Of a stretch of DNA of 64,000 bases, positions 1 through 8,350 are shown one piece after another. This DNA is from Streptomyces apocyni (GTDB lineage Bacteria; Actinomycetota; Actinomycetes; Streptomycetales; Streptomycetaceae), in NCBI RefSeq assembly GCF_009739465.1, contig NZ_WHOM01000065.1:548961-612960 (forward strand), read 5' to 3'. A model generated the notes under the pieces. That model saw only the letters and a program-made list of their open reading frames with translations. It ran no database searches and was not told where the DNA came from. Within the stretch, counting starts at the first letter, position 1; every line of letters starts with the position of its first letter. The position numbers were made by a program, and so were the translations under genes.

Positions 1-148
1 CCTGCTCGCCACCGGCACGGACCCCGACCTGGCCCGCGGCACCCTGCGCTTCTCGCTCGGCCACACGTCGACCACGGCGGATGTCGAAGCGGTGGCACAG
101 GCGATCGGCCCTGCGGTGGAACGGGCCCGGACGGCGGGCCTGTCCTGA
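1..148 (+). CDS. Cysteine desulfurase, C-terminal end (partial)
   Basis: Only the last 48 codons are present; the gene begins left of the window and stops at TGA 146-148. The visible tail contains RGTLRFSLGHTSTTADVE, the conserved C-terminal signature of NifS/IscS-type cysteine desulfurases. These PLP enzymes take sulfur from cysteine and pass it to acceptors. The PLP lysine and catalytic cysteine lie outside the window, so activity cannot be checked. The location upstream of mnmA fits a sulfur donor for tRNA 2-thiolation, an inference from gene order. The stop codon lies inside the first copy of a short triplicated sequence. Confidence 0.85.
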   Translation, partial: LLATGTDPDLARGTLRFSLGHTSTTADVEAVAQAIGPAVERARTAGLS

Positions 149-194
149 CGGGAGCGCGGTCTGCCCTGACGGAAGTACGGGTCTGTCCTGACGG
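140..194. repeat. Three copies of a 12-bp motif at 21-22 bp spacing
   Basis: CTGYCCTGACGG occurs at 140-151, 161-172 and 183-194, with partly conserved sequence between copies. The first copy contains the stop codon of the cysteine desulfurase gene. It looks like a duplicated gene end and has no known function. Confidence 0.7.
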
Positions 195-202
195 CGTAGC
201 GC

Positions 203-853
203 CTATGCGCTCTCGCGGGAGTCCGCGGCCTCCCGCACGAGCCGCATATACCGATCCCAGTCCCAGTGCGGACCCGGATCGGTGTGATCCGTCCCGGGTA
301 TCTCCACATGTCCCACGATGTGCTCCCGGTCCACCGGTATCTCGTACCGCCGACAGATGTCGGCCGACAACTTCGCCGACGACCGGTACATCACATCCGT
401 GAAAGACGAGGGCTTGTCCACAAACCCCTCGTGCTCGATCCCGACGCTGCGCTCGTTGTAATCACGATTCCCCGCGTGGAAGGCGACATCCAGCTCGCGG
501 GCCATCTGCGCGATGTGCCCGTCCTTGGCGCGAATCACATAGTGAGTTGCCGCGGCGTGCAGCGGATCACGGAACACCCGCAGTGTCGTAGCGAAGCTGC
601 CCTGTGTCACATGGATCACGATGCGGTCGATCCGGTAGTCCGACGGGCGGTTCGCATACCGCAGATTGCCGCGCGAGGCCGCGATCCAGCGCACTCCGGG
701 GTGGTCCACCTCACCCTCGGTGCGCTGCTTGTCGACCCCCGGGAGCCGCCAGTACAGCCGCGACAACTCCTCGCCGTACACGGCGGCCGTCGTACCGGCC
801 GCGACGGTGGCTCCGCCCCCTATGAGCAGCGCCCGCCTGCTGATCTTGGCCAT
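203..853 (-). CDS. Tat-exported N-acetylmuramoyl-L-alanine amidase
   Basis: A 216-residue Amidase_2 (PGRP-like) zinc enzyme predicted to cut the bond between muramic acid and L-alanine in peptidoglycan, outside the cytoplasm. The ATG at 853 is chosen because GGGGAGG lies about 9 bases before it; an in-frame start at 910 lacks a site and adds an unlikely leader. The N-terminus reads MAKISRRALLIGGG, a twin-arginine signal followed by a hydrophobic stretch. Probable zinc ligands are His81 (IVIHVT) and His190 (GTDHTDPG), with the adjacent GPHWDW segment. It is transcribed divergently from mnmA. The natural substrate (own wall, foreign wall or recycled fragments) cannot be decided from the sequence. 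Confidence 0.88.
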   Translation of the reverse strand: MAKISRRALLIGGGATVAAGTTAAVYGEELSRLYWRLPGVDKQRTEGEVDHPGVRWIAASRGNLRYANRPSDYRIDRIVIHVTQGSFATTLRVFRDPLHAAATHYVIRAKDGHIAQMARELDVAFHAGNRDYNERSVGIEHEGFVDKPSSFTDVMYRSSAKLSADICRRYEIPVDREHIVGHVEIPGTDHTDPGPHWDWDRYMRLVREAADSRESA

Positions 854-899
854 GGACCAACACCTCCCCCTGCCGTCGCCTCTGTGCCCCGAGAAACGC

Positions 900-930
900 T
901 TGAGACCCACCCAAAGGTTCCGACTACCCT
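900..930 (+). promoter_or_regulatory. Candidate mnmA promoter
   Basis: TTGAGA at 900-905 and TACCCT at 925-930 are separated by 19 bases. The ATG of mnmA follows 9 bases after the -10 hexamer, so the transcript would have a very short leader or none. Confidence 0.45.
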
Positions 931-939
931 GGAAGGGTT

Positions 940-2061
940 ATGACTGAGACCCCCCAGCGCCCCCTCCGCGTACTCGCCGCCATGTCCGGCGGCGTGGACT
1001 CCGCCGTCGCCGCCGCCCGGGCCGCCGAAGCGGGACACGACGTGACCGGAGTGCACCTGGCGCTCTCGGCCAACCCGCAGTCCTTCCGCACCGGCGCCCG
1101 AGGCTGCTGCACCCTCGAGGACTCCCGCGACGCCCGCCGCGCCGCCGACGTGATCGGCATCCCGTTCTACGTCTGGGACCTCGCCGAGCGTTTCCGCGAG
1201 GACGTGGTGGACGACTTCGTCGCCGAGTACGAGGCGGGCCGCACCCCGAACCCCTGCCTGCGCTGCAACGAGAAGATCAAGTTCGCCGCGCTCCTGGACA
1301 AGGCCCTAGCCCTCGGCTTCGACGCGGTCTGCACCGGCCACTACGCCCAGGTCATCCGTGGCGCGGACGGCGCCCGCGAACTCCACCGCGCCTCCGACAT
1401 GGCCAAGGACCAGTCCTACGTCCTGGGCGTCCTCGACGAGCGCCAGCTAGCCCACGCGCTCTTCCCTCTCGGCGACACGACTACGACGAAGGACGAAATC
1501 CGCGCGGAAGCCGAGCGCCGTGGCCTCGCGGTAGCCAAGAAGCCCGACAGCCACGACATCTGCTTCATCGCGGACGGCGACACCCAGGGCTTCCTCGCCT
1601 CCCGCCTCGGCAAGGCCGAGGGCGACATCGTCGACGAGTCCGGCACCAAGCTCGGCACCCACGAGGGCGCGTACGGCTACACCATCGGCCAGCGCAAGGG
1701 CCTCCGCATCGGCACTCCCGCGCCCGACGGCAAGCCGCGCTACGTCCTGGACATCTCCCCCGTGAACAACACGGTCACGGTCGGCCCGGTCGACGCCCTC
1801 GACGTCACCGCCCTCACTGCCATCAAGCCCCGCTGGTGCGGCACCCCGCCGACCGGCTCTGGCTCGTACACGGCCCAGCTCCGCGCCCACGGCGACGAGA
1901 CGCCGGTGACGGCCGAGCTGGCCGACGACGCCCTGGAGATCACCTTCACGGAGCCGGTACGGGGGGTGGCCCCCGGTCAGGCGGTGGTGCTGTACGACGG
2001 GACGCGGGTGGTCGGCTCGGCCACGATCGCGACGACGCGGCGCGCTTCGGCTGTGGCCTGA
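940..2061 (+). CDS. mnmA: tRNA-specific 2-thiouridylase MnmA
   Basis: A 373-residue enzyme that installs the 2-thio group on the wobble uridine of Lys, Glu and Gln tRNAs, using ATP and persulfide sulfur. The N-terminal PP-loop SGGVDS is at residues 16-21. The two active-site cysteines are visible as Cys106 in NPCLRCNEKIKF and Cys208 in HDICFI, and HDICFI is followed by the GDTQGFL segment. Length and motif order are normal for the family. ATG 940 has GGAAGG just before it. The cysteine desulfurase gene upstream is the likely sulfur source, by inference. The gene is convergent with the lipoprotein gene ending at 2101. Confidence 0.97.
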   Translation: MTETPQRPLRVLAAMSGGVDSAVAAARAAEAGHDVTGVHLALSANPQSFRTGARGCCTLEDSRDARRAADVIGIPFYVWDLAERFREDVVDDFVAEYEAGRTPNPCLRCNEKIKFAALLDKALALGFDAVCTGHYAQVIRGADGARELHRASDMAKDQSYVLGVLDERQLAHALFPLGDTTTTKDEIRAEAERRGLAVAKKPDSHDICFIADGDTQGFLASRLGKAEGDIVDESGTKLGTHEGAYGYTIGQRKGLRIGTPAPDGKPRYVLDISPVNNTVTVGPVDALDVTALTAIKPRWCGTPPTGSGSYTAQLRAHGDETPVTAELADDALEITFTEPVRGVAPGQAVVLYDGTRVVGSATIATTRRASAVA

Positions 2062-2100
2062 CCGGACCTCAAGAGCCGGACCGGCACCCCGTCTGCCGAG

Positions 2101-2664
2101 TTATGGATTGGGTGGAAGTGGAGTGTTGGCGGACCAGAAGTCGGAGTGGACGTTGGGGCGGGGGAGGGGGTACTCGCCCTGGTAGCTGGGGGGAGTGGTG
2201 GGGTCGGCGACGTCGGACTTCTGGACGCAAGGGCTGTCTACTACGAAGTAGGCCTGGCCCTTACCGCCGATGATCAGGGAGATCCCGAAGCCGTCAGGGG
2301 ATTGAGCGAAAATCGCCGGAGTCCGCTCGCTGCTGTTGACTGACTTAATGGTGTATCCGCTCTCCTTCCAGAAACGCTCAACGATTCCGAGGAACGCGCC
2401 GCGCCGTTCATCCGAAATGATCGTCATGACAGTGCGGTCGCGCGAGATGCTCTCGTGCCCCGCAGAGGTGATCCCGTGCGCCCACTGGACCCCCGGCTTG
2501 ATGGTGTTGAGTGTGTTGTCAAGAATCACATCCGCTTGCTCTGCCGCCTCCTGCATGTTCATGTCGGGGCACCTCTTTCCGGACTGACTTGCCGATTCAA
2601 TCGCCGTGCAACTCGTCAGTAGCGTCGCTGCTGATGCGGCTGCCAGCAGGGGCTTGAATTTCAT
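2101..2664 (-). CDS. Putative lipoprotein of the WDEWE/hydrolase module
   Basis: A 187-residue protein with a signal peptide and lipobox LLTSC, so mature protein should start at Cys19 and be lipid-anchored outside the membrane. I do not recognise a named family. The middle (MTIISDERRGAFLG, YTIKSVNSS) looks like a compact alpha/beta domain and the C-terminus is proline-rich. Its ATG overlaps the stop of the hydrolase gene by four bases (ATGA), so it is translationally coupled as the third gene of a minus-strand operon. Codon usage is visibly less GC-biased than in flanking housekeeping genes. By position it could be an envelope partner or immunity protein for the hydrolase; that is inference. 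Confidence 0.75.
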   Translation of the reverse strand: MKFKPLLAAASAATLLTSCTAIESASQSGKRCPDMNMQEAAEQADVILDNTLNTIKPGVQWAHGITSAGHESISRDRTVMTIISDERRGAFLGIVERFWKESGYTIKSVNSSERTPAIFAQSPDGFGISLIIGGKGQAYFVVDSPCVQKSDVADPTTPPSYQGEYPLPRPNVHSDFWSANTPLPPNP

Positions 2665-4502
2665 CGCCGCTCTTCTGTCTTGATATTGGGTTCGCCTGCG
2701 ACGATCCTGGCGATATTGTCTGCGGACACCCTGTCGGCTTTCGGGTCAAAGTAGTTGGTATGCGCGTCAACGCCCCCCGTGATGACATGCGGGCCGTTGT
2801 TCACTTCGAAGCGTGTGGCGCCGAATGCTTCGCTGGCCGGATCTCTACCGAACCAGAGGTTGTCATTTCCTGGGTCGGCAACCTGTCCGACTGCGACACC
2901 GATGGGTCCGGGGAACGCCAAGGCTGCTGCAGTATGTTCCTTAGAGGGGGCTTTGGTTACCAGGTCGTTGTCGGCTGCGCCAACGAAGACGTGGCCCTGG
3001 TCGACGTTCAGATCCTGTGCGGAGTTCGCGCCGGTTCCTGGGCTGCCAACCAGGATGATGTTGTCGGCGCCCGTGATGCCACCCGGTTGCTGGGCGGCCT
3101 GTCCGACGGTGAGGGAACCGTATGAGTGACCAATCGCGGTGACACGCGGATCAGGGGTCTCGTTGGTTGCGGAGATGCCAGCCATGAACTCGTTGTATGA
3201 GGATGCCCCGGCCTTGGCGTTACCCGTGAGTGCGATGTCCGTGTTGTTCGCGAGACTCTCAGCCGGGAGTTGTGGTGCGTCGTATCCGAGCCAGGCGATG
3301 GAGGCAGTGGACGGATCGTATCGCTGGGCCCCTCTGGCGGTGTCCAATGCCCGTTTCAAGCCGTCGTCTCCCGTGAACGCGGTGTCCAATTTCGAACCGA
3401 GACCTGGAACAAACGCCGAAACGTTCCTCGACGTGTCGGGGTTTCCGTAGGAGACGATCGCCCGGCCGTTGCCCTCGTCGCTGATTCCGAGCAGGTACAT
3501 CGGGGGCGGCGGCTCCTTGCCCAGCTCCAGGCGGTCCCGGACGTTCTCCGCCAGCTGCCTGTCGATGTCCTTCAGGGCAGCCAGCATCGTCCTCGACTTG
3601 TCGTCGTCCTGACCCTCCAACTGTCCGATCAGCAACCGCAGGTTGTCGCGGTTGGCCCGGTCCCGTACCTCCGCCGGAATCCCGTCCAGGTTCCCGATCA
3701 GGTCCGGGTACACCGCCAGGTACTCTTCCCGGCGCTCCGGGGACAGGCTGTCCCACCACGCCTTGCGTTCGGCAGGGGACTTGTCCTGCGGGAAGTCGTC
3801 CTTCAGGTACTTGTACGCGATGTCGCGCACCGCGTCCGCGTCCCCGGCCGCGTCCGTCCAGGTGGCCGAGTTGACGGTGAGGCCCGGCTCCGCCCTGAGC
3901 TTGTTCAGGGCGCGGCTGAAGCGGCCGTCGATGTCGTTCGCTTCGCATAGCGCGTGGGCGATGCGGTCGGCGATGGCCTCGGCCTTGGCGTGGTTCGGGT
4001 TGAGGGCGGGGAGCAGGGGGGTGCCCCCGCCGGGGAGCAGCCGCCCGTCCGGGGACGGCGGCCGTGGGTCGAAGAGGGAGCCGCGTCCGGCCGCCGAGCC
4101 CCCGGGGTGCTTGGAGCCGTTGCCCTGCGTGAGGTCCTCGCCAGCGGGCGGGTAGCTCACCGAACCGTTCGTGTTCACCGTGAAGTTCAAGGACGCCGCG
4201 TCCTCCAGCGCCCCCTTCAGGCGCTTCTGCGGAGCCTGGAGCTCGTGTGCCAGGCCGTTCAGCATCGAGCGGATCAGGCCGCACTCGGTGTACAGGTACG
4301 CGAAGTTCCGGTTCAGCCGCCGCAGGCGCCGCACCACCACCTGGGCCGCCTCGCCCTCCTGCGTTTTCGCCAACCGGCCGGTCATCTCCGCGTCCACCCG
4401 GTCCCGCGCGGCATCGGCACGGTTGCTGACCTTGCCCCAGCCGTCGGCGGCGTCCGTCAGACGGGAACAGTCCAGGTCCCGCAGTTGTTGCCAACTCAGC
4501 AC
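2661..4502 (-). CDS. WXG-like N-terminus fused to alpha/beta-hydrolase (DUF1023 type)
   Basis: A 613-residue protein. Residues 1-120 are helical and align in register with the N-terminus of the 743-residue protein at 59458-61689 (shared LTxAADxW), resembling WXG100/ESAT-6 hairpins. A conserved segment at about 248-288 contains WWDSLSPERREEY and IGNLDGIPAEVRDRANR, which I recognise from actinobacterial DUF1023 hydrolases. The nucleophile elbow is GHSYGS with Ser460; Asp511 or Asp513 and His581 (VDAHTNYF) are plausible triad partners. There is no signal peptide, as expected for a type VII secretion substrate. It lies between the WDEWE protein gene (4 bases away) and the coupled lipoprotein gene. 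The substrate is unknown; a lipid ester is plausible. Confidence 0.8.
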   Translation of the reverse strand: MLSWQQLRDLDCSRLTDAADGWGKVSNRADAARDRVDAEMTGRLAKTQEGEAAQVVVRRLRRLNRNFAYLYTECGLIRSMLNGLAHELQAPQKRLKGALEDAASLNFTVNTNGSVSYPPAGEDLTQGNGSKHPGGSAAGRGSLFDPRPPSPDGRLLPGGGTPLLPALNPNHAKAEAIADRIAHALCEANDIDGRFSRALNKLRAEPGLTVNSATWTDAAGDADAVRDIAYKYLKDDFPQDKSPAERKAWWDSLSPERREEYLAVYPDLIGNLDGIPAEVRDRANRDNLRLLIGQLEGQDDDKSRTMLAALKDIDRQLAENVRDRLELGKEPPPPMYLLGISDEGNGRAIVSYGNPDTSRNVSAFVPGLGSKLDTAFTGDDGLKRALDTARGAQRYDPSTASIAWLGYDAPQLPAESLANNTDIALTGNAKAGASSYNEFMAGISATNETPDPRVTAIGHSYGSLTVGQAAQQPGGITGADNIILVGSPGTGANSAQDLNVDQGHVFVGAADNDLVTKAPSKEHTAAALAFPGPIGVAVGQVADPGNDNLWFGRDPASEAFGATRFEVNNGPHVITGGVDAHTNYFDPKADRVSADNIARIVAGEPNIKTEERR

Positions 4503-4506
4503 CGGG

Positions 4507-4893
4507 TCACCGCCGCAGCCCTCCGTCAGGAACCCGCACCGAGTCCACGTCCGACTTCACGCCCGCGTCGGTCCCGCGCTGCTCCTTCGCCGCCTGGCGC
4601 AGCTTCGGAGCCAGCGCCCCGCACTCGTCCCGTACGGACTCCAACCGCCTCTCCCAGGATGTGAGCACGGTCTTCAGGGCGGCCGCGCTCGCCAGCCCCG
4701 TTGTCCCGGCGGCGACGTCGCCGTGCGCCTGGCTCAGGTCGGTCCTGCCCGTGGCCATGCTGGAACGCAACTCCCGCGCGACGGTCGTCGCGTCCGTCCA
4801 CGGCTTGTCGCTGTGCCGGAGTTGACCGGTACCGCGTGCGGACTTCTGCCCCGCCGCGTCGGCCTTCAGCCGTTCCCACTCGTCCCAGGCCAC
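4507..4893 (-). CDS. Small helical WDEWE protein, paralogue of 61699-62133
   Basis: A 128-residue protein starting M(GTG)AWDEWERLKADAA. GTG 4893 is preferred to GTG 4900-4902 because GGGGAGG sits 9 bases before it but directly abuts the other. The start also matches the paralogue at 62133, which begins MAWDEWEQLKAEAA. C-terminal similarity to the paralogue is clear as well (ALKT...SW...LR...AA...GTDxGV). It is predicted to be all helical with no signal or membrane segment. As first gene of the module it is a candidate partner or chaperone for the WXG-like hydrolase. That role is inferred from the repeated arrangement, not known. Confidence 0.78.
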   Translation of the reverse strand: MAWDEWERLKADAAGQKSARGTGQLRHSDKPWTDATTVARELRSSMATGRTDLSQAHGDVAAGTTGLASAAALKTVLTSWERRLESVRDECGALAPKLRQAAKEQRGTDAGVKSDVDSVRVPDGGLRR

Positions 4894-5117
4894 CGTCGGC
4901 ACCCTCCCCGTTCCGCTGCTTCAGCAGGGGCAACGAGGAGGCGACGCCGCTGGACACGGGACGGGCGGCAGCGCCCTCCGCCTACGCCCTCCGCCTACCC
5001 CTTCACGCTGGTCACCGTCGGGTTCCCCGGTCACTGAAAAGTGCGTTCTTCCATGTCAGCGGCCACTCTCTTACGGTTCCTGAGTAACCACAAGAAACCA
5101 ATGAGGAGGCAGGCGGC

Positions 5118-5525
5118 ATGTCCATCACTCTGGTAAACCCCAGCGGACTACCGGAAGTCGACGCCTACCGGCAGGTGTCGGTCGCGTCCGGATCGAAGTT
5201 GGTCTTCATCGCCGGGCAGGTCGCCTGGGACGCCGACGGGGGCACCGTCGGCGCGGGCGACCTCGCCGCTCAGGTCGAGCAGTGCTACCTCAACATCGGC
5301 ACCGCCCTGGCCGAGGTGGGTGGTTCCTTCGCCGACGTGGCAAAACTGACCGTCTACGTCGTCGACTGGACCCCCGACAAGATGCCCCAGCTCCTGGAGG
5401 GGATCACTCGGGCGGCCCCGAAGCTGGGAGGCACCCCGGTGCCGCCGGGCACGCTGCTGGGCGTCGCGGCACTGGACGTACCCGAGCATCTGGTCGAAGT
5501 CGAAGCCACAGCGGTCCTCGACTGA
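5118..5525 (+). CDS. Rid/YjgF-family protein lacking the catalytic arginine
   Basis: A 135-residue member of the Rid (YjgF/YER057c) family, normally trimeric cytosolic proteins; RidA itself hydrolyses reactive enamine/imine intermediates. The start at 5118 has AGGAGG 8 bases upstream. The fold signature is present (VFIAGQVAWD, AALDVPEHLVEVEATAVL). In the place where RidA has its substrate-binding arginine, in a P-x-R-S/T context, this protein reads VPPGTLLGV, so imine deaminase activity is doubtful. It belongs to one of the Arg-less Rid subgroups. It converges on the DUF427 gene and has no operon partner. Confidence 0.88.
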   Translation: MSITLVNPSGLPEVDAYRQVSVASGSKLVFIAGQVAWDADGGTVGAGDLAAQVEQCYLNIGTALAEVGGSFADVAKLTVYVVDWTPDKMPQLLEGITRAAPKLGGTPVPPGTLLGVAALDVPEHLVEVEATAVLD

Positions 5526-5566
5526 GACGGACAGGGTGCCGAGGGTGTCATCGGTCGAACGTGTCG

Positions 5567-5893
5567 TTAGAGGGCTTCTACTTCGTAGAAGCAGTAGTGG
5601 TCCTTGATCTGGGCCACCTCCGGCTTCGGGTCGGGATACGCCCACACCCGGTCCGCCGCTTCCGGTAGCGACCAGTAGGAGGCCGTTCCCTTGAAGGGGC
5701 AGTACGTGTGCGTCTCGGACGGGGTCAGGAGGTCGGTGCGTACGTCCTGGGGAGGCAGGTAGTAGCGCACGGGGTAGCCCGTCTCGTGGAGCAGCAGGGG
5801 GCGGGAGCTCTCCGCGACGATCTGGCCCTGGTGGGTGACCCGTACCGGGTCCGTGCCCTGCTCGATGGTGATCTTGTGTCCTGTGGTGGTCAT
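5567..5893 (-). CDS. DUF427 domain protein
   Basis: A 108-residue protein matching the DUF427 family, recognisable from HETGYPVRYYLPPQDV and TYCPFKGTASYW. The family has a small beta fold of unknown function and is common as a stand-alone protein in actinobacteria. The conserved Tyr/Cys/Pro/Lys patch may form a ligand pocket. No signal peptide or membrane segment is seen. It is convergent with the Rid gene and divergent from the LOG gene, so it seems monocistronic. Confidence 0.88.
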   Translation of the reverse strand: MTTTGHKITIEQGTDPVRVTHQGQIVAESSRPLLLHETGYPVRYYLPPQDVRTDLLTPSETHTYCPFKGTASYWSLPEAADRVWAYPDPKPEVAQIKDHYCFYEVEAL

Positions 5894-5946
5894 ACCTCCT
5901 ACAGCAGACGCCCGGCGCGCGTTCTTCCCGCGCCTACCCTGTGGTC

Positions 5947-6486
5947 ATGAATATCTGCGTCTTCCTCTCCGCGGCTGACCTCGACGAGCGCTACACCCGA
6001 CCGGCCCGGGAATTCGCCGAACTCCTCGCCAAGGGAGGGCACACGCTGGTGTGGGGCGGCTCGGACGTCGGGCTGATGAAGGTCGTGGCCGACGGGGTAG
6101 AGGCGGCGGGCGGGGCGCTCGTCGGGGTGTCGGTGGACTTCCTCGCGGCGAAGACGCGCCCTGGAGTCGACCGCATGGTGATCGCCAGGGACCTCGCCGA
6201 GCGGAAGGCGCTGCTGCTGGAGAACGCCGACGCTGTCGTCGTCATGGTGGGCGGGACGGGCACGCTGGACGAGGCCACCGAGATCATGGAGCTGAAGAAG
6301 CACGGGAAGACCGACAAGCCGGTCGTGCTGCTCAATACGGCAGGGTTCTACGACGGGCTGAAGGAGCAGTTCCGGCGGATGGAGGACGAGGGCTTCCTGC
6401 CCCTTCCGCTCACGGAGTTGGTGTTCTTCGCCGAGGAGCCGGTGGCCGCGCTCGCCTATCTGGAGGAGTCGGTCGGAACCCAGTAG
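5947..6486 (+). CDS. LOG-family nucleotide phosphoribohydrolase
   Basis: A 179-residue Rossmann-like LOG protein (TIGR00730 type). Characterised members remove ribose 5-phosphate from cytokinin nucleotides or other nucleoside monophosphates; older annotations call them lysine decarboxylases. The conserved motif is present as VGGTGTLDEATE; the usual proline before GGxGT is Val here. DLAERKALLLENADAVVVM precedes it as expected. ATG 5947 is preferred: TACCCT ends 6 bases before it, typical of a leaderless transcript, and no ribosome site exists. An in-frame GTG lies at 5941. The substrate in this organism is unknown. Confidence 0.88.
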   Translation: MNICVFLSAADLDERYTRPAREFAELLAKGGHTLVWGGSDVGLMKVVADGVEAAGGALVGVSVDFLAAKTRPGVDRMVIARDLAERKALLLENADAVVVMVGGTGTLDEATEIMELKKHGKTDKPVVLLNTAGFYDGLKEQFRRMEDEGFLPLPLTELVFFAEEPVAALAYLEESVGTQ

Positions 6487-6506
6487 GGGGGTGTCATCAT
6501 GTCGGT

Positions 6507-7196
6507 ATGGCTACACATGTGATCACTGGGGCTGGTTCCGGCATCGGCGCGGCTGTTACCCGCCGTCTGCACGCGCGCGGGGACGAGCTGGTGCTGCTCG
6601 CGCGGGACGCGGGGCGGGCCAAGGAGCTCGCCGCCGAGTACCCCGGCGCCCGTACCCTCGTGGGGGACCTCGCGGACCCGGAGCGGCTGTCCTGGGCCTT
6701 CTCGCACCAGAGCCTCCCGGACCGGGTCGACTCCCTGCTGCATATCGCGGGTGTCGTCGACCTCGGGCCCGTCGGGGAGCTCACCCCTAAGGTCTGGCAG
6801 GCGCAGCTGAACGCGAACCTGGTGTCCCCGGCCGAGCTCACCCGGCACTTCCTGCCCCAACTGCGGCTCACACAGGGGCATGTGGTCTTCGTCAACTCGG
6901 GTGCCGGGCTCAACGCGCACGCCGACTGGTCCGCGTACGCCGCCTCCAAGCACGGACTCAGGGCGCTCGCCGACTCGCTGCGGCAGGAGGAGAAGCCGAA
7001 CGGCGTTCGGGTCACCTCGGTCTATCCGGGGCGTACCGCGAGCCCGATGCAGGCCAAGGTCCACCAGCAGGAGGGCAAGGAGTACGAGCCGTCCCGCTGG
7101 ATCGACCCGGAGTCCGTCGCGACCACGATCCTGATGGCGATCGACCTGCCGCACGACGCGGAGGTCAATGACCTCTCGGTGCGCCCCGGGCGGTGA
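6507..7196 (+). CDS. Short-chain dehydrogenase/reductase
   Basis: A 229-residue classical SDR. The nucleotide site is TGAGSGIG at residues 7-14; the catalytic Ser (VNSGAGL) and YAASK tetrad part are in the right places, followed by VYPGRTASPM. The ATG at 6507 begins MATHVITGAG, the natural start; open frame before it is read-through without a site. CATCAT lies 6 bases upstream, so the transcript may be leaderless. Acidic residues after beta-2 are absent and basic ones occur (RDAGRAKEL), which favours NADPH. The substrate is not predictable. It lies 20 bases after the LOG gene and 49 before the methionine synthase-like gene. Confidence 0.92.
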   Translation: MATHVITGAGSGIGAAVTRRLHARGDELVLLARDAGRAKELAAEYPGARTLVGDLADPERLSWAFSHQSLPDRVDSLLHIAGVVDLGPVGELTPKVWQAQLNANLVSPAELTRHFLPQLRLTQGHVVFVNSGAGLNAHADWSAYAASKHGLRALADSLRQEEKPNGVRVTSVYPGRTASPMQAKVHQQEGKEYEPSRWIDPESVATTILMAIDLPHDAEVNDLSVRPGR

Positions 7197-7245
7197 GCAC
7201 GGCTCCATCGAGGCTGGAGCGAGTGGCGTTCCGTACGCTTCCGGG

Positions 7246-8262
7246 GTGAGCGAAAAGAGCAAGTTCAGCTGGGGCCCCGCCACCGGGGTCGGTTCGATGC
7301 CCGGAGGCGACGCGCGGGAAGCCGCGAGAACCGTCGCCGGGACCTTTGAGACCCCGGAACAAGGCATGCCGTTTCTGCCGGAGCTGCCCGCGCGCGGGCC
7401 CGGCGCCGACATGATCGGACGGACCGCCGGGCTGCTGGTCGACGTGTACGCGCGCGTGGAGCCCAGCGGCTGGCGGATCGGGGACCGGCCGGGGATGGAC
7501 ACCCGGCGGGCCCGGTCGTGGCTGGGGGAGGACCTCGATGCCCTGGAGGAGTTCACCCAGGGGTACCGGGGGCCGCTGAAGGTGCAGGCCGTCGGGCCGT
7601 GGACGCTCGCCGCGGCGCTGGAGCGGAGGAACGGCGAGTCCGCGCTCGGCGACGCCGGGGCCTGCCGCGACCTCGCGGGCTCGCTCGCGGAGGGGCTCGC
7701 GGAGCATCTCGCGGAGGTACGGCGCCGGGTGCCGGGCGCCGAGGTGGTGCTCCAGCTCGACGAGCCGTCCCTGACGGCCGTGCTGCGCGGGCAGATCAAG
7801 ACGGCCAGCGGGTACCGCACCCACCGGGCCGTGGACCGGCAGACCGTGGAGAGCGCGCTGCGCGATCTGGTGGCGGTGCACGACGGGCCGGTGGTCGTGC
7901 ACTCCTGCGCCCCCGACGTGCCGTTCGCGCTGCTGCGCAGGGCCGGGGCCGCGGGGGTGTCCTTCGACGCCTCTCTCCTCACCGAGCGTGATGAGGAGAC
8001 GATCGGCGAGGCCGTCGAGGCGGGGACTCAGCTGTTCGCGGGCGTCGTACCGTCCGCCGACGCCGCATTGTCAGACCCTGCCAGTAACGTCAGTGGTGTC
8101 AGGACGTTGTGGCGCAGGCTGGGGCTGGCTCCGGGGAGTCTCGCGGGGTCGGTCGTGGTCACACCGTCGTGCGGTCTCGCGGGGGCTTCACCCGCGTACG
8201 CCCGTGCGGCGCTCGCCCATTGCGTCCGGGCCGCGCGATCACTTGCGGACAACCCTGAGTAA
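7246..8262 (+). CDS. MetE C-terminal-domain-like methionine synthase
   Basis: A 338-residue protein corresponding to the catalytic C-terminal barrel of cobalamin-independent methionine synthase, without the N-terminal half of full MetE. The zinc ligand pattern is kept: His-x-Cys in VVVHSCAPDVPF and a later Cys in VTPSCGLAGASP. Short core-MetE proteins take methyl groups from donors other than methyltetrahydrofolate in some archaea and bacteria; the donor here is unknown. GTG 7246 is chosen because TACGCT ends 6 bases before it, as in leaderless genes. Open frame extends upstream into the SDR gene but has no start signal. Confidence 0.85.
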   Translation: MSEKSKFSWGPATGVGSMPGGDAREAARTVAGTFETPEQGMPFLPELPARGPGADMIGRTAGLLVDVYARVEPSGWRIGDRPGMDTRRARSWLGEDLDALEEFTQGYRGPLKVQAVGPWTLAAALERRNGESALGDAGACRDLAGSLAEGLAEHLAEVRRRVPGAEVVLQLDEPSLTAVLRGQIKTASGYRTHRAVDRQTVESALRDLVAVHDGPVVVHSCAPDVPFALLRRAGAAGVSFDASLLTERDEETIGEAVEAGTQLFAGVVPSADAALSDPASNVSGVRTLWRRLGLAPGSLAGSVVVTPSCGLAGASPAYARAALAHCVRAARSLADNPE

Positions 8263-8350
8263 TCACGCGTGAGCTGTCCCGCGGCGGGACATCCCGGCGA
8301 CGGGGCACCCCCGGCGACGGGACTATCGGGACTACGGGAGGACTGAGACG

